This document shows positions 1 through 8,698 of a stretch of DNA of 49,216 nucleotides, piece after piece. Every line of letters begins with the position of its first letter. Within the stretch, counting starts at the first letter, position 1. This DNA comes from an uncultured Eggerthellaceae bacterium (lineage in GTDB: Bacteria; Actinomycetota; Coriobacteriia; Coriobacteriales; Eggerthellaceae). The DNA lies in contig CAJUQH010000017.1 of the NCBI GenBank assembly GCA_910588095.1, positions 1 through 49,216 of the forward strand. Reading direction: 5' to 3'. The position numbers and the translations under genes were made by a program. Under the pieces are notes generated by a model. It worked only from the letters and a program-made list of their open reading frames with translations. It searched no databases and had not been told where the DNA came from.

Positions 1-145
1 CATCCGTTTCAACGGGAATAATGAAAAACTGTCCGAATATTTGTTGACATTTGCAGATTGAGCACTGAAGAAGGGGCTGATTACCTCCCGAAGCGCAAGA
101 AACCGAGCGCTATACCTGCCAGCGCCGCGCAGCCTTGTTCGCCGA

Positions 146-3100
146 TCAGCTTTCCGGATTCGCCAACGCCATCGTATACGTTACCGAGCAGACAGGGGTC
201 TTCTTGTCCTCGAAGGTCGCAGGGTCGATGGCGCCCAGCACCTCGTCGAGCAGGGCATCGGGGATGAGGAAGCGATAGCTTATGGGTATGCGCACCTCGT
301 AGCCAGACATGGAAAGCGGCGCGAGCTTGGCCGCATCGTCTTCGGTGGCGGCCTCACCTGTTGCATCGAGGGCGAACGAGAAGGCAGGGCTGCCCGTGGC
401 CCAGGAGGCATCCTTGCCCGGGAGCGCCTGCAGCTCGATGTCGGTCACGTGGGCGCCGAAGAGGTCTGTCGCCCCTGGCTTCTTCTCGAAGGCGACCTCG
501 GCTACCTTCAGAGGCTCGCCGCAGCGCGACTCCAGGTAACCGGGCTCTTCCTCGTCCATGGCCTGGTCCTCGACGCCCAGGATATCAAGCCTCACCGTCG
601 CGCTTATGGGAGCATCAGCGCGGATGGCCGGCGCCCACCTGGCATAGTAGGTGGTGTCCGCCGTTATCTGCGGGGTGCGCTGCCCCGCCTTGCAGGCGAG
701 CTTCGCGTCTTCTCCTGTTCCGTCGTACCAGCCCTCGAACACGAACCCTGCCCGCTTGGGCTCGGGGGACACTGCCGTGTCATAGGGCATGATGTTGGGC
801 GTGGCGGTCGTGGAGCATTCGCCGCCCTGGGCATCCCAGGTGATGGTGGAAGCGCCATAGCCGTTGAGGTAGACATCAGCTGAAGCCTTGCCTGCAACAG
901 AGGCTCCGCTCGACGAGAGCCACGAACCAGCCTTGTTGCCCTGGGCATCGCCTGTCACGAGCCATGCGCTCGTGACGCCGGACACCGACTGGTTCAAGCC
1001 TATGTGATAGGTCACCTCACGCACTGGCTCATAGCTGCTCACGCCTATAGCATCCACCCGTCCGGATGCGAAGACGAGCCGAGCGGTGTAGGTCATGCCC
1101 CCATACGGGCTTGCGAAGCTGCCAATGCCTTCAGGGCCTCCGAGCGACCGGTCGATGTTTCGCCAGATGTCGCTTCCTGCCAAGAAGCGCACCTGCGGAC
1201 CTTGCTCTACCCAGTGGGCGTAATAGGTGGCGTTCGATGTGGGAAGAGCAGTGTCAGCCGAGACTTGGGTGCCGCCTGACGCCGCCGTGAACCAGCCCGC
1301 GAAATGGTAGCCTGCCCGCGCGAGGCGCCCCTCTGCCCAGAAGTCGGGATCCAGGGCGTCGCCGAGCCTCTTCCCGCTGGCGTAGACGGTGTCGCGGTAG
1401 GTCGAGCCCGCGTTGCCGTCGATGGTGCCTCCGTTGTAGTGCCAAGTGGTGCGGATGGTGTTGGCGGTCTCGGCCAGGAAGAGCTTCTTCGTGCCGCTCG
1501 CGACCAGGTTCTTCTGCGAAGAGCCGAAGCCATAGGTCGCCTTCGTCTGATTGGCCGCCGTCGCCCAACCTACGGCAGTGTAGCCCGCATTGACCCCACT
1601 TGAGGGCTTTCCAGCCAAGTTGCGAGCCGTATCGTACTTGAAACCGGTGTCGCTCGAGAGCTTGACAGTACCTGCCTTGTTCCAGTACTCGACGGTGTAG
1701 GAGTTGGCGGTCCACTGGGCATGGTAGGTCGTGTTCGACGAGGGCAGCGCCGTATTGGCCGTCACCTGCGTGCCGCCCGAGGCCGCTGTGAACCAGCCTT
1801 TGAAGGTGTAGCCAGTGCGAGTTGGGTTCGAGGGCAGCTTCACCTTCGTCGAGGCCGAGTACGCCTGCGTGGTACTGGCCACCGCACTGCCGCCTTGGGA
1901 GTTCCAGGTGAGGGTGATATTCGGAGTCCAGTTGGCCGTATAGGCGCGATTGCCGATCGACCCCTTGGCAATGGTCACCGTCTTGTTGGCAGAGCCCGTA
2001 AGGCCCGTTCCTGACCACCCTGTGAAGGTATAGCCCGTGCGCGTCGGGTTCTTCAGGGTGAACGCGGCCGTATCTGGCGTATAGGAGGTCGGATTTCCAG
2101 AGACCGAACCGCCATTGAGTGTATAGGAAATCGTGTATTTCAACGGCGTCCAGCGCGCATAGAGCGTAGCGGGCATGTTGCTCGGGCAGGTTGGAACTTT
2201 AAGGTTGCCGGAGGCGTCGATGTATTGCGTGCCACCGCTCGAAGCGCTCGTATCGTAGAAGCCAGCGAATGTGTACCCTGTCCGCGTCGGAGCCCAGCTC
2301 GAATTCACCTTTATCGGATTCACGAAGAGGCTTCGGATGGGATAGTTTGCATTAGATGAATCCACTTGATTGACCGTGCGTCCAAGGGGATACCCCTTAA
2401 GGGCTGTTAGCGTCTTTAAGGACCCCTGCGTCCCACCATTCGCGTTGAAGGTGACCGTCTTGGTCCAGTTGGCGTGGAGGGTCTTATCTGCCGTAATCGA
2501 AGCAGCTTGCCAAGTAGCTGCCCCATTACTCCCATAGTAAAGAATGGGCATCGATGAAAAATCATCGGTATATCCTGAAAACGTCCATCCAGACAAGGAT
2601 GGTGTTGCAACCTTTGTCGGATTAGGCTCCCCGACGTTGGCAATCGATACGGTGCCAGGACCCCCAGAGCCTCCCTCATCATTGAAGGTTAGGGCGTATC
2701 CCGTGATTACCCATAGATAGGTGGTCCGCGTTATTACCGTGTAGTTCGCGCTTTCAGGAACCTCAGTGAACGGGCCTGTTTCCGAGGTTGCCACCCGCAA
2801 GCCCGAGAACCTTCCACCCGTGTTGGATTGAGCATAAACCGTCGGCGTGCTGTTGGAAGGATTACGCAGATAAAGCCAGCCATTATAGAATCGATAAGCA
2901 TCATATTTCGTGCTATTCGTGATGAACTTATTAATCTTCGCAGCCGATTTAGTCCAGCTAGAAGCATTGGCACTGGTGAAATAAACCGTAGACTGATCGA
3001 ACCTCCTATAGACTGTCTGTGCTGTTGCCGCATAACTCGAAGCTGATTCGAGAGAGGCGCCAAGGAGGCCCGCACCACCCCCGGTCCCATCCTCAGGCTC

Positions 3101-4425
3101 ACTCTGGGGGCTGCCTACAGCGAAGCCGACAGCGAGCCACGGCGCCGGGTCAACGTCAGCGGGAAGCGAGACAGCAATGACCGCTGGATCGACAGTAGGC
3201 AGGTCGTCATCGGTCGTGGAAAGCGCAACCATGGCGGTGAGCTGCGGAGTAGCATCGGCAGACTCTCCCTCTTTGGTCGAGCCTCTTTCGTTCTTGCCCT
3301 CTACAGCAGCGACGGCGATTGGGGCCATAACGGTCTCTGGCTCCTGCTCGAGGAGATAGGGGCTTATCGAAGTCACGCTTGCCGGTGCGTTGATGGTGGT
3401 GAGGCTCGCGCAGGCTTCGAGCGCACCAGCCGCTATGGTCGTGCAGCCATCTCGTATGGTTATCTCGGTTGCGCCTGCAGGCACGCGCAGGAGCGTCGTA
3501 CCGTCGGCGTCATAGAGCAATCCTTCCCAGGAGGAGAGGTGCGCGCTGCCCGCATCGACCGAGATTGAATCCACGCCAGCACAATGCGAGAAGGCCGACG
3601 CGTCCACCTCCTCGGCCTTGTCGGAGATGCGGACAGCGCCCTGCCTGCCCCCGGGAATGAGCAGGAGGCTTGATCGGGTGGCGTCGTAGAGGGCGCCGTC
3701 GTAAGAGGAGAAGCTAGAGTTTTCGTCTGCGAGGGTCACGCTGGCAACATCGCTCGAGCGGAATGCGCGGTCGTCAACATCGCTCACGCTCGCAGGCAAC
3801 GTGATAGACGTCAAGCCTGAGAGGTAGAAGGCGTAGGCGCCGATGGAGGTGACGGTGTAGTCGGCGCTCTCGTAGGTGACAGTCTCGGGGAGGGTGAGGT
3901 TAGTGACGCCAGCTTCGCTGGCTTGATCTGAATCGAACCCTTCGACTCCGGCAGCTTCGCTCGGAATGACGGAAGGAGCAATGCCGACGAGCTCGACGCT
4001 CGATTCCCCTGTGACCGCGAAGGTCAGGCCATCGACGGTGAACGAGCCTACGACCGTATCGCCACCGAGGGCGACGTCAGCGTTGACGAACGCGGCAGGC
4101 TTGCCCGCGAGGGCAGAGGCCAAGGTTTGTGGTTTTTGACCGGACCCTTCGGCTTCGCCGCCTTCGGCGGCTCCGCTCAGGGTGACAGAAGGCTCGCCTT
4201 CCGCATCCGCACCTGCACCGCTATCCGCAACGGCACCTCCCGCAGCTTCTGCAGAAGCTGAAAGATCTTCCGAACCAGAACCTGGTTCGCTTTGGCTTAG
4301 AGGGCTACCCCCCCCACGCCTTCTGCCAAGGCGTCAGCGGGCAGCAGGCTTGAAGCCAACATGATAGACAAGGCTATGCCGAAAGATGATGCGGCAGCAT
4401 GCCGCAAGGCGTTACCGATTCGCAT
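146..4425 (-). CDS. Phase-variable BspA-LRR / InlB-repeat surface protein, locus 1 (OFF frame in this sequence)
   Basis: The reading begins at ATG 4425 behind an AAGGAAG ribosome-binding site with a classic signal peptide (n-region MRIGNALRH, hydrophobic core, cleavage after ADALA at residue 34). A run of eight G (4308-4315) then places the ribosome in a frame that stops six codons later. With nine G the reading continues without a stop into the large open frame and ends at TGA 146-148, giving 1426 residues. Order: signal peptide, acidic/Ala-Gly linker (about 35-105), conserved LASALAGKP segment, BspA-type LRR (about 185-375), about six or seven InlB-type beta-repeats (GYTFxGW and LYARW motifs), and a C-terminal domain ending in MALANPES. 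No LPXTG or C-terminal membrane segment is visible, so the anchoring mode is unknown. Adhesion is inferred from the families. The body could in principle start internally (TTG 4123) but would then lack the export signal. Confidence 0.85.
3522..3692 (-). repeat. Near-identical LRR segment shared with locus 3
   Basis: This 171-bp stretch matches 38700-38870 with one mismatch that I could see, while flanking parts of the two genes are clearly diverged. It encodes the region around DASAFSHCAG. Such a patch suggests recent recombination or gene conversion between paralogues. Confidence 0.7.
3936..3970 (-). repeat. REP-like element inside coding sequence, locus 1 (copy B)
   Basis: Minus-strand reading starts GTCATTCCGAGCGAAGC and ends GAGTCGAAGGGTT, the general form of the element at 4144-4186. 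It is translated just before the LRR domain. The paralogous position in locus 3 holds copy C. Confidence 0.45.
4144..4186 (-). repeat. REP-like palindromic element inside coding sequence, locus 1 linker (copy A)
   Basis: Read on the minus strand it begins GTCACCCTGAGCGGAGCC, contains the palindrome GCCGCCGAAGGCGGC and ends GAAGGGTC. This resembles dispersed intergenic GTCAYCCTGAGCG-type repeats, but here it is translated as part of the linker. A closely matching copy lies at 39114-39157 in locus 3 and a diverged one at 3936-3970. Confidence 0.5.
4271..4289 (-). repeat. Inverted repeat downstream of the poly-G tract, locus 1
   Basis: CGAACCAG and CTGGTTCG form an 8-bp perfect stem with a 3-nt loop, 18 nt downstream of the G8 tract in the direction of transcription. 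Locus 3 has the same stem with a different loop. Locus 2 has a different stem sequence at the equivalent place. Confidence 0.6.
4308..4315 (-). repeat. Poly-G(8) putative phase-switch tract, locus 1
   Basis: Eight consecutive C on the plus strand, read as G8 in the gene, between codons GTG and GTA just after the signal-peptide cleavage site. G8 leads to the end VAL-stop, G7 gives an immediate TAG, and G9 or G6 joins the signal peptide to the body. The same tract at the same position occurs in two paralogues. Confidence 0.85.
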
Positions 4426-4542
4426 TTCGTCTTGCTTCCTTCCCGATGCGAAAGCAAAGTATGTTCCCGTTTGCCTAGCGCCCTCGCTGCCCCCCGCGCT
4501 CGCATTGCAACAGGAAAAGCTCGAGGCTGCTAAGTGATGCGC

Positions 4543-4572
4543 ACTCTAGCACACGCGGACACGCAAGCGCAA
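4543..4572 (-). promoter_or_regulatory. Promoter of surface locus 1
   Basis: TTGCGC (4567-4572), an 18-bp spacer and TAGAGT (4543-4548) preceded by TGC, i.e. an extended -10. The same box pair with the same spacing is found upstream of loci 2 and 3. The predicted leader is about 110 nt long and carries a second conserved block (GGGAACATACTTTGC or close variants) shared by all three loci. Confidence 0.65.
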
Positions 4573-4678
4573 ACTTGCCTGGTCAGGCGACCTTGCAGCG
4601 CACCAAAAAAAGGAACGGGACGACGCTTAAGCCGAAAGCCAGACGCTATGCAGAGCTATGCTGAGGGAGAGATCTTGA

Positions 4679-4763
4679 TGGTGCCCGGAGTGAGATTCGA
4701 ACTCACACACCACGAAGGTATCGGTTTTTGAGACCGACGCGTCTGCCATTCCGCCATCCGGGC
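4679..4763 (-). tRNA. tRNA-Leu (anticodon CAA)
   Basis: The minus strand folds as a class II tRNA. The acceptor GCCCGGA pairs with TCCGGGC, the anticodon stem TCGGT/ACCGA encloses loop CTCAAAA with anticodon CAA, there is a long variable arm, the T loop has GTTCGAAT, and CCA is encoded (4679-4681). The 85-nt length fits tRNA-Leu and the anticodon reads UUG. Confidence 0.95.
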
Positions 4764-4773
4764 GCAAAGGTAG

Positions 4774-4802
4774 AGTATACCGAAAGGCCCCTGCTCCGTC
4801 GA
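4774..4802 (-). promoter_or_regulatory. tRNA-Leu promoter
   Basis: TATACT (4774-4779) with TCGACG (4797-4802) 17 bp upstream, placed about 11 nt before the tRNA 5' end. Confidence 0.6.
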
Positions 4803-4967
4803 GGGCAGCCCGCGCCATACCGCAGCCATATCGCGCGCAGTCATGCCGTGCCATGCAACCCAGATGCGAACAGCGCAAGCAACGTGCGCAACGCACCCGC
4901 GCCCTCCATGCTCACGCGACGCGCCCAACCCGCGCGACCCACCCAGCGCGCCTGCACAACCCCGCGC

Positions 4968-5762
4968 TCACACGCGACGCAGCACCTCCCAGCCCGCCAT
5001 GGTCACGCAGCTGGGCAGCACCTTCCCCGCTAGGCGCAACAGCGCCGATTGCGGGCTAGCGCAGGCCACGGCCAGATGCGCACGGTTGGTGCACAGCGCC
5101 CGCGACACCACGGTGCGCGCCTGCTGCGCCCCCAGCAGGTGGTTCACGTCGTTGCTGCCGCCCGACTGGCGCGCCACCTTCTCAAAGCCAGTGTCCACCC
5201 AGGTGGGGCACAGCGCCGTAGCAGTGATGCCCGTGCCACGCAGCTCCCAGCGCAGCGCGCGGGTGTAGCGCAGCACGAACGCCTTCGTGGCAGCGTACAC
5301 GTTCAGGTGCGGCAGCGGGGCGAACGCCGCGGCCGATGCCACCTGGATGATGCGGCTGCCCCGCTCCATGCGCGGCAGCGCAGCGCGAGTGATGGCCACC
5401 ACGGCCCGGCAGTTGAGGTTCACCATGGCGTCGGAATCGGCGTTGGATATGGTGCGCCAATCGCCGAACTTGCCAAAGCCCGCCGCGTTGACCAGGTAGC
5501 GCACCCGCGGCTGCTCGTCAGCCAAGATCGCGCGCACCGCGTCGAGCCCCTGCTCGGTGGAAAGGTCGGTCGCGATGGCGCGCGACGCCGTGGTAAGCGC
5601 CTCCCCCACCTGGCGCAGGGCCGCCTCGTCGCGTGCGATGAGCCACATCTCGTCAACCTGCTGCAGCAGGTCTATCTGGCGCGCGAACTCGCGGCCGATG
5701 CCCGACGAGGCACCGGTGACGATGGCGACGCGCTTGGCGCCGGCTGGCTTGGCGTGGGTCAT
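4968..5762 (-). CDS. Short-chain dehydrogenase/reductase (SDR)
   Basis: A classical SDR of 264 residues, expected to be a soluble NAD(P)(H)-dependent oxidoreductase. Visible motifs are the dinucleotide-binding TGASSGIG (16-23), NAAG (92-95), the serine of VAS (about 143) and the catalytic YAATK (Tyr156, Lys160). The pattern resembles the DltE/YqjQ-like branch that accepts hydrophobic or undefined carbonyl substrates, and the substrate cannot be told from sequence. The start at ATG 5762 is supported by AGGAGA eight bases upstream. It is transcribed divergently from the esterase/acyltransferase operon at 6008, with a palindrome in the intergenic region, so the two units may share control and perhaps a lipid or ester substrate (inference). 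Confidence 0.9.
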   Translation of the reverse strand: MTHAKPAGAKRVAIVTGASSGIGREFARQIDLLQQVDEMWLIARDEAALRQVGEALTTASRAIATDLSTEQGLDAVRAILADEQPRVRYLVNAAGFGKFGDWRTISNADSDAMVNLNCRAVVAITRAALPRMERGSRIIQVASAAAFAPLPHLNVYAATKAFVLRYTRALRWELRGTGITATALCPTWVDTGFEKVARQSGGSNDVNHLLGAQQARTVVSRALCTNRAHLAVACASPQSALLRLAGKVLPSCVTMAGWEVLRRV

Positions 5763-5875
5763 AGCGGGTCTCCTCTAGCGAATCGTCAGCACAGCCAGCG
5801 CGGCCAACCCTGGCAAGCGGCCTGCGCCGCGCCGGTGCCTTCCGCGCCTTCGCGCTAAGCACGTAACTCGCCGCT

Positions 5876-5895
5876 TATACTAGCGGGTAACCCGC
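5876..5895 (+). promoter_or_regulatory. Divergent promoter with 13-bp palindrome
   Basis: TATACT (5876-5881) is a -10 candidate for the esterase operon and abuts the perfect dyad GCGGGT-A-ACCCGC (5883-5895). The opposite strand also offers a TATA-like -10 toward the SDR gene. The dyad is a plausible repressor site, and no regulator gene is adjacent. Confidence 0.4.
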
Positions 5896-6007
5896 GCCGC
5901 TGCGCACCCACCGCCCATCCGTTACGGAACGGAGACACGCCGCGAACCCCGCGCCCCGAAGCACGTCGGTTCGCCTACCATGGAAAGCCACCGGAAGGAG
6001 GCAGCCC

Positions 6008-7027
6008 ATGGCACTCAGCAAGGCAGCGCGCGCCGCCGTGAAAGCCATCACGCGGCTACGACCCGCTAACATACAGGAATCGTACCAGGCTCAGCGCGTG
6101 GCCGAAGACGCCAGCGCCAAGCTCACCTTGGCCAGCCCGCGCTGCCGCATCGACGACATGACCGCCACCGCCCCCGACGGCTACGCCATCCCGCTGCGCG
6201 TGTTCACGCCGCTGGACATCGACTTCTCGTTCAGGTCGGGCCTGCATGTGGACGAAGACCACCGCGGCACCATCCTGTTCTTCCATGGCGGCGGCTGGGC
6301 CAACGGCGACGTGAACTTCTACACCGACGCCTGCATGCGCACTGCGCTCCGGCTGGAGCGGCGCGTGGTGTCGGTCGACTACCGGCGCTCGCCCGAGCAC
6401 CCCTTCCCAGCGGCACCCGAAGATTGCTACGAGGTGGCCCGCCAGCTGTTCGCGGGCCAGCTGCTGCCCGACGTCGACCCCGACCACATCGTGCTGTTCG
6501 GCGATTCAGCTGGCGGCAACCTGGCCGCCGTGGTGTCGCTCATGGCGCGCGACCGCGGCGAGTTCCTGCCGCGCAACCAGATGCTGCTCTACCCGCTCAC
6601 CTACAACGACCATAGCGAGAGCACCATCTTCGAATCGGTGCGCGAGAACGGCGACGACTTCTTGCTCACGCGCCGCGACATCGAAGGCTATATAAGCATG
6701 TACCTGTCCGAGCCGGCCGATCGCGAGAGCCCCTACTTCGCGCCGCTGCTCGACCTCGACCTGGGCAATCAGCCGCGCACGCTCATGATGACCGCCGAGT
6801 ACTGCCCCCTGCGCGACGAAGGCGAAGCCTACGCGGCCCGCTTGGAGGCCGACGGCAACCAGGTGGAATGCTTCCGCGTGCTCGACGGCGTGCACGGGTA
6901 CTTCCTGTACCCTTCGGTGCTGGGGCTCGTTCGCGACACCTTCCGCATCATGAAGCATTTCCTCGACGGCGATGCGCTAAAGCAAAGCGGGAGACCGGCA
7001 TGGATGCAGCTACTCGGTACCGACTAG
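6008..7027 (+). CDS. Alpha/beta hydrolase, HSL-type esterase/lipase
   Basis: A 339-residue serine hydrolase of the hormone-sensitive-lipase (bacterial esterase family IV) type. It shows the oxyanion-hole motif HGGGW (93-97), the nucleophile elbow GDSAGG (Ser167) and a C-terminal triad made plausible by LRDEG (Asp270) and GVHGYF (His296). There is no signal peptide, so it is expected to be cytoplasmic and to hydrolyse short or medium acyl esters. The start at ATG 6008 follows GGAAGGAGG. Its 3' end overlaps the acyltransferase start at 7000 by 28 nt, which implies translational coupling, so hydrolase and acyltransferase probably act on the same ester pool. Confidence 0.9.
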   Translation: MALSKAARAAVKAITRLRPANIQESYQAQRVAEDASAKLTLASPRCRIDDMTATAPDGYAIPLRVFTPLDIDFSFRSGLHVDEDHRGTILFFHGGGWANGDVNFYTDACMRTALRLERRVVSVDYRRSPEHPFPAAPEDCYEVARQLFAGQLLPDVDPDHIVLFGDSAGGNLAAVVSLMARDRGEFLPRNQMLLYPLTYNDHSESTIFESVRENGDDFLLTRRDIEGYISMYLSEPADRESPYFAPLLDLDLGNQPRTLMMTAEYCPLRDEGEAYAARLEADGNQVECFRVLDGVHGYFLYPSVLGLVRDTFRIMKHFLDGDALKQSGRPAWMQLLGTD

Positions 7028-8343
7028 ACAACGTCGGCACGTTCTACGCGGCCCAAGCGGGAAGCCCCGTGCAGACGGTGTTCCGCTTTTCGGCCGCCAT
7101 GGCCGATGCGGTGGATGCGGCTGCGCTGCAGGCAGCGCTCGACGACACCGTGGCGCTATTCCCCAGCTTCAATGTATGCCTGCGCAGCGGCCTGTTCTGG
7201 CATTACCTGGAGCCAGCTGCAAAAGCGCCGCGCGTGCAACCCGAGGTGCTGCCCATCTGCTTCGGCCTGCACACCGGGCACCGCAGCACGCTGTTCCGCG
7301 TGAGCTGGTACGAGCAGCGCATCAACCTGGAAGTGTCGCACATGATATCCGACGGGCGCGGGTCGCTCGAGTTCTTCTGCACGCTGGTGGGGTTCTACGC
7401 GCAGCACCGCTACGGCACCCCCTACGAAGGCGCGCTGGGCCAGGCGGCGGCCGAGGCGCGCAGCCAGCAGGCCGAGGACAGCTTCAGCCGCCATTACGAC
7501 CGTCGCAGCGCCGCCGCCACCCGGTCGACTCGCGCGTGGCGGCTGCCGGGCCTGCGCGACCAGGCGCGGCCCACGTTCATGGAATACCACCTGCCCGCCG
7601 GCCGCGTGCATCAATGGGCGCGCAGCATGGGCGTGAGCGTGACCTCGCTCATCATCGCTGCGGTCATATGCGCGGTGCGCGCCGAGATGCCCGCGCGCGA
7701 CCGCAACCGCCCCATCCGCCTGGACGTACCGGTTGACCTGCGGCAATTCTTCGATTCGTCCACGATGCGAAACTTCTTCGGGCTGGCCTTCGTCAGCTAC
7801 ACGCCCGACCCGCACGACGAGCCGCTGGACGCCGTGGCCGCCCAGGTGCAGCAGCAGATATTGGCCGGCTGCACGGCCGACGCCATGAAGGGCCGCATGA
7901 ACCGCATGGTGGCGCTGGAGAAGAACCCGGTCCTGCGCATGGCGCCGCTGTTCGTGAAGGACCTGGCGCTGGCGGTGGGGGCGCGCATAGCCGCGCGCGA
8001 CGTGACCACCACCGTGTCCAGCCTCGGCCGCGTGGAGCTGCCCGCATCGGCCGCGCCATTCGTGCGCAGCGTGAGCGTGCTCACGTCCACCACCGGCCTG
8101 AACTTCGTGGCGTGCACCTTCGGCGACGACCTTTCGCTGGGCATATCGACGGTGTTCCGCAACCTGGCTGTCGTGCGCAACCTGTGCCGCATCTTCGCAG
8201 GCCAGGGCATCGAAGGCCGCATCAACATCAACCAGGACGCGCGCCAGGTGAGCCACCGCCTCCACGAGATGCGCCTCGCTGACACGCTGCACCAGATGAG
8301 CACCGTACGCAAGGGAAGGGGCGGCCATGCGCACTTGCGATGA
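7000..8343 (+). CDS. HxxxD-type acyltransferase (condensation / alcohol acetyltransferase-like)
   Basis: A 447-residue member of the CoA-dependent acyltransferase/condensation superfamily, with the active-site motif SHMISDGRG (HxxxD) about 120 residues in and a second family segment DVPVDLRQFF followed by TMRNFFG in the C-terminal half. The length fits a two-lobed chloramphenicol-acetyltransferase-like fold. The start at ATG 7000 was chosen because GGGAG lies just upstream and the family N-terminus (YRLDNVGTFY) begins there; the frame is open further upstream only as an overlap with the esterase. Acyl donor and acceptor are unknown. It is sandwiched in a three-gene overlapping operon between an esterase and a zinc-ribbon membrane protein, which suggests ester or lipid modification at the membrane (inference). 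Confidence 0.8.
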   Translation: MDAATRYRLDNVGTFYAAQAGSPVQTVFRFSAAMADAVDAAALQAALDDTVALFPSFNVCLRSGLFWHYLEPAAKAPRVQPEVLPICFGLHTGHRSTLFRVSWYEQRINLEVSHMISDGRGSLEFFCTLVGFYAQHRYGTPYEGALGQAAAEARSQQAEDSFSRHYDRRSAAATRSTRAWRLPGLRDQARPTFMEYHLPAGRVHQWARSMGVSVTSLIIAAVICAVRAEMPARDRNRPIRLDVPVDLRQFFDSSTMRNFFGLAFVSYTPDPHDEPLDAVAAQVQQQILAGCTADAMKGRMNRMVALEKNPVLRMAPLFVKDLALAVGARIAARDVTTTVSSLGRVELPASAAPFVRSVSVLTSTTGLNFVACTFGDDLSLGISTVFRNLAVVRNLCRIFAGQGIEGRININQDARQVSHRLHEMRLADTLHQMSTVRKGRGGHAHLR

Positions 8344-8698
8344 ATGCGGCGTGGGGTTCTCGGGCGAGCTCGACCACTGCCCCCTGTGCGGAAGCGCCCT
8401 GGAGGGGAGCCCGATGCCAGCCGCCTTCCCCGTGAGCCGAGCCCAACAGCTCGCGAAAGCGGCGAGGCGCGCCGTGGGCACGCTGGCCGTAGCAGCCGTG
8501 CTGCTTTTGCTGGCAGCCGCCTGGTGGTTCAAGCTGCCGCTTGAAGCGGTGAGCGTCGTGGGAGCAGCTTTGGCAATAGGCTATCTGCTGCTGCGCAAGA
8601 TGCTCATACGCCGCCAGCTTGCCGCCGAAGCCCGCCGCCTTGCCCACGATGGACGCGCGGCAGCAGGCATCGACAAGCCTCGCACGCCGCAGGCTTAA
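8327..8698 (+). CDS. Zinc-ribbon small membrane protein
   Basis: A 123-residue protein with an N-terminal zinc ribbon of two CxxC knuckles (CDECG and CPLCG), a linker, then two adjacent hydrophobic segments (roughly residues 45-65 and 70-87) followed by a basic cytoplasmic tail. It resembles the DUF6320-type proteins that I associate with alcohol-acetyltransferase-like genes; that assignment is from memory, not a search. It overlaps the acyltransferase gene by 17 nt and is probably co-translated with it. A role as membrane anchor or partner of the acyltransferase is inference. Its 3' end overlaps the convergent transporter gene by 4 nt. Confidence 0.75.
   Translation: MRTCDECGVGFSGELDHCPLCGSALEGSPMPAAFPVSRAQQLAKAARRAVGTLAVAAVLLLLAAAWWFKLPLEAVSVVGAALAIGYLLLRKMLIRRQLAAEARRLAHDGRAAAGIDKPRTPQA

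Noticed and set aside
146..4123. Surface protein body as an independent gene starting at TTG 4123
   Set aside because: No ribosome-binding site and no signal peptide at that start, whereas the upstream signal peptide and linker are in frame with one more G, in all three paralogues.
4534..4731. Small ORF running over the tRNA-Leu
   Set aside because: It lies across the tRNA gene and the surface-gene promoter and has no ribosome-binding site.
7156..8532. Long open frames opposite the acyltransferase, YhgE, hypF and other genes
   Set aside because: They are by-products of high GC content, with His/Gly/Arg-rich composition, no ribosome-binding sites and no recognisable domains.
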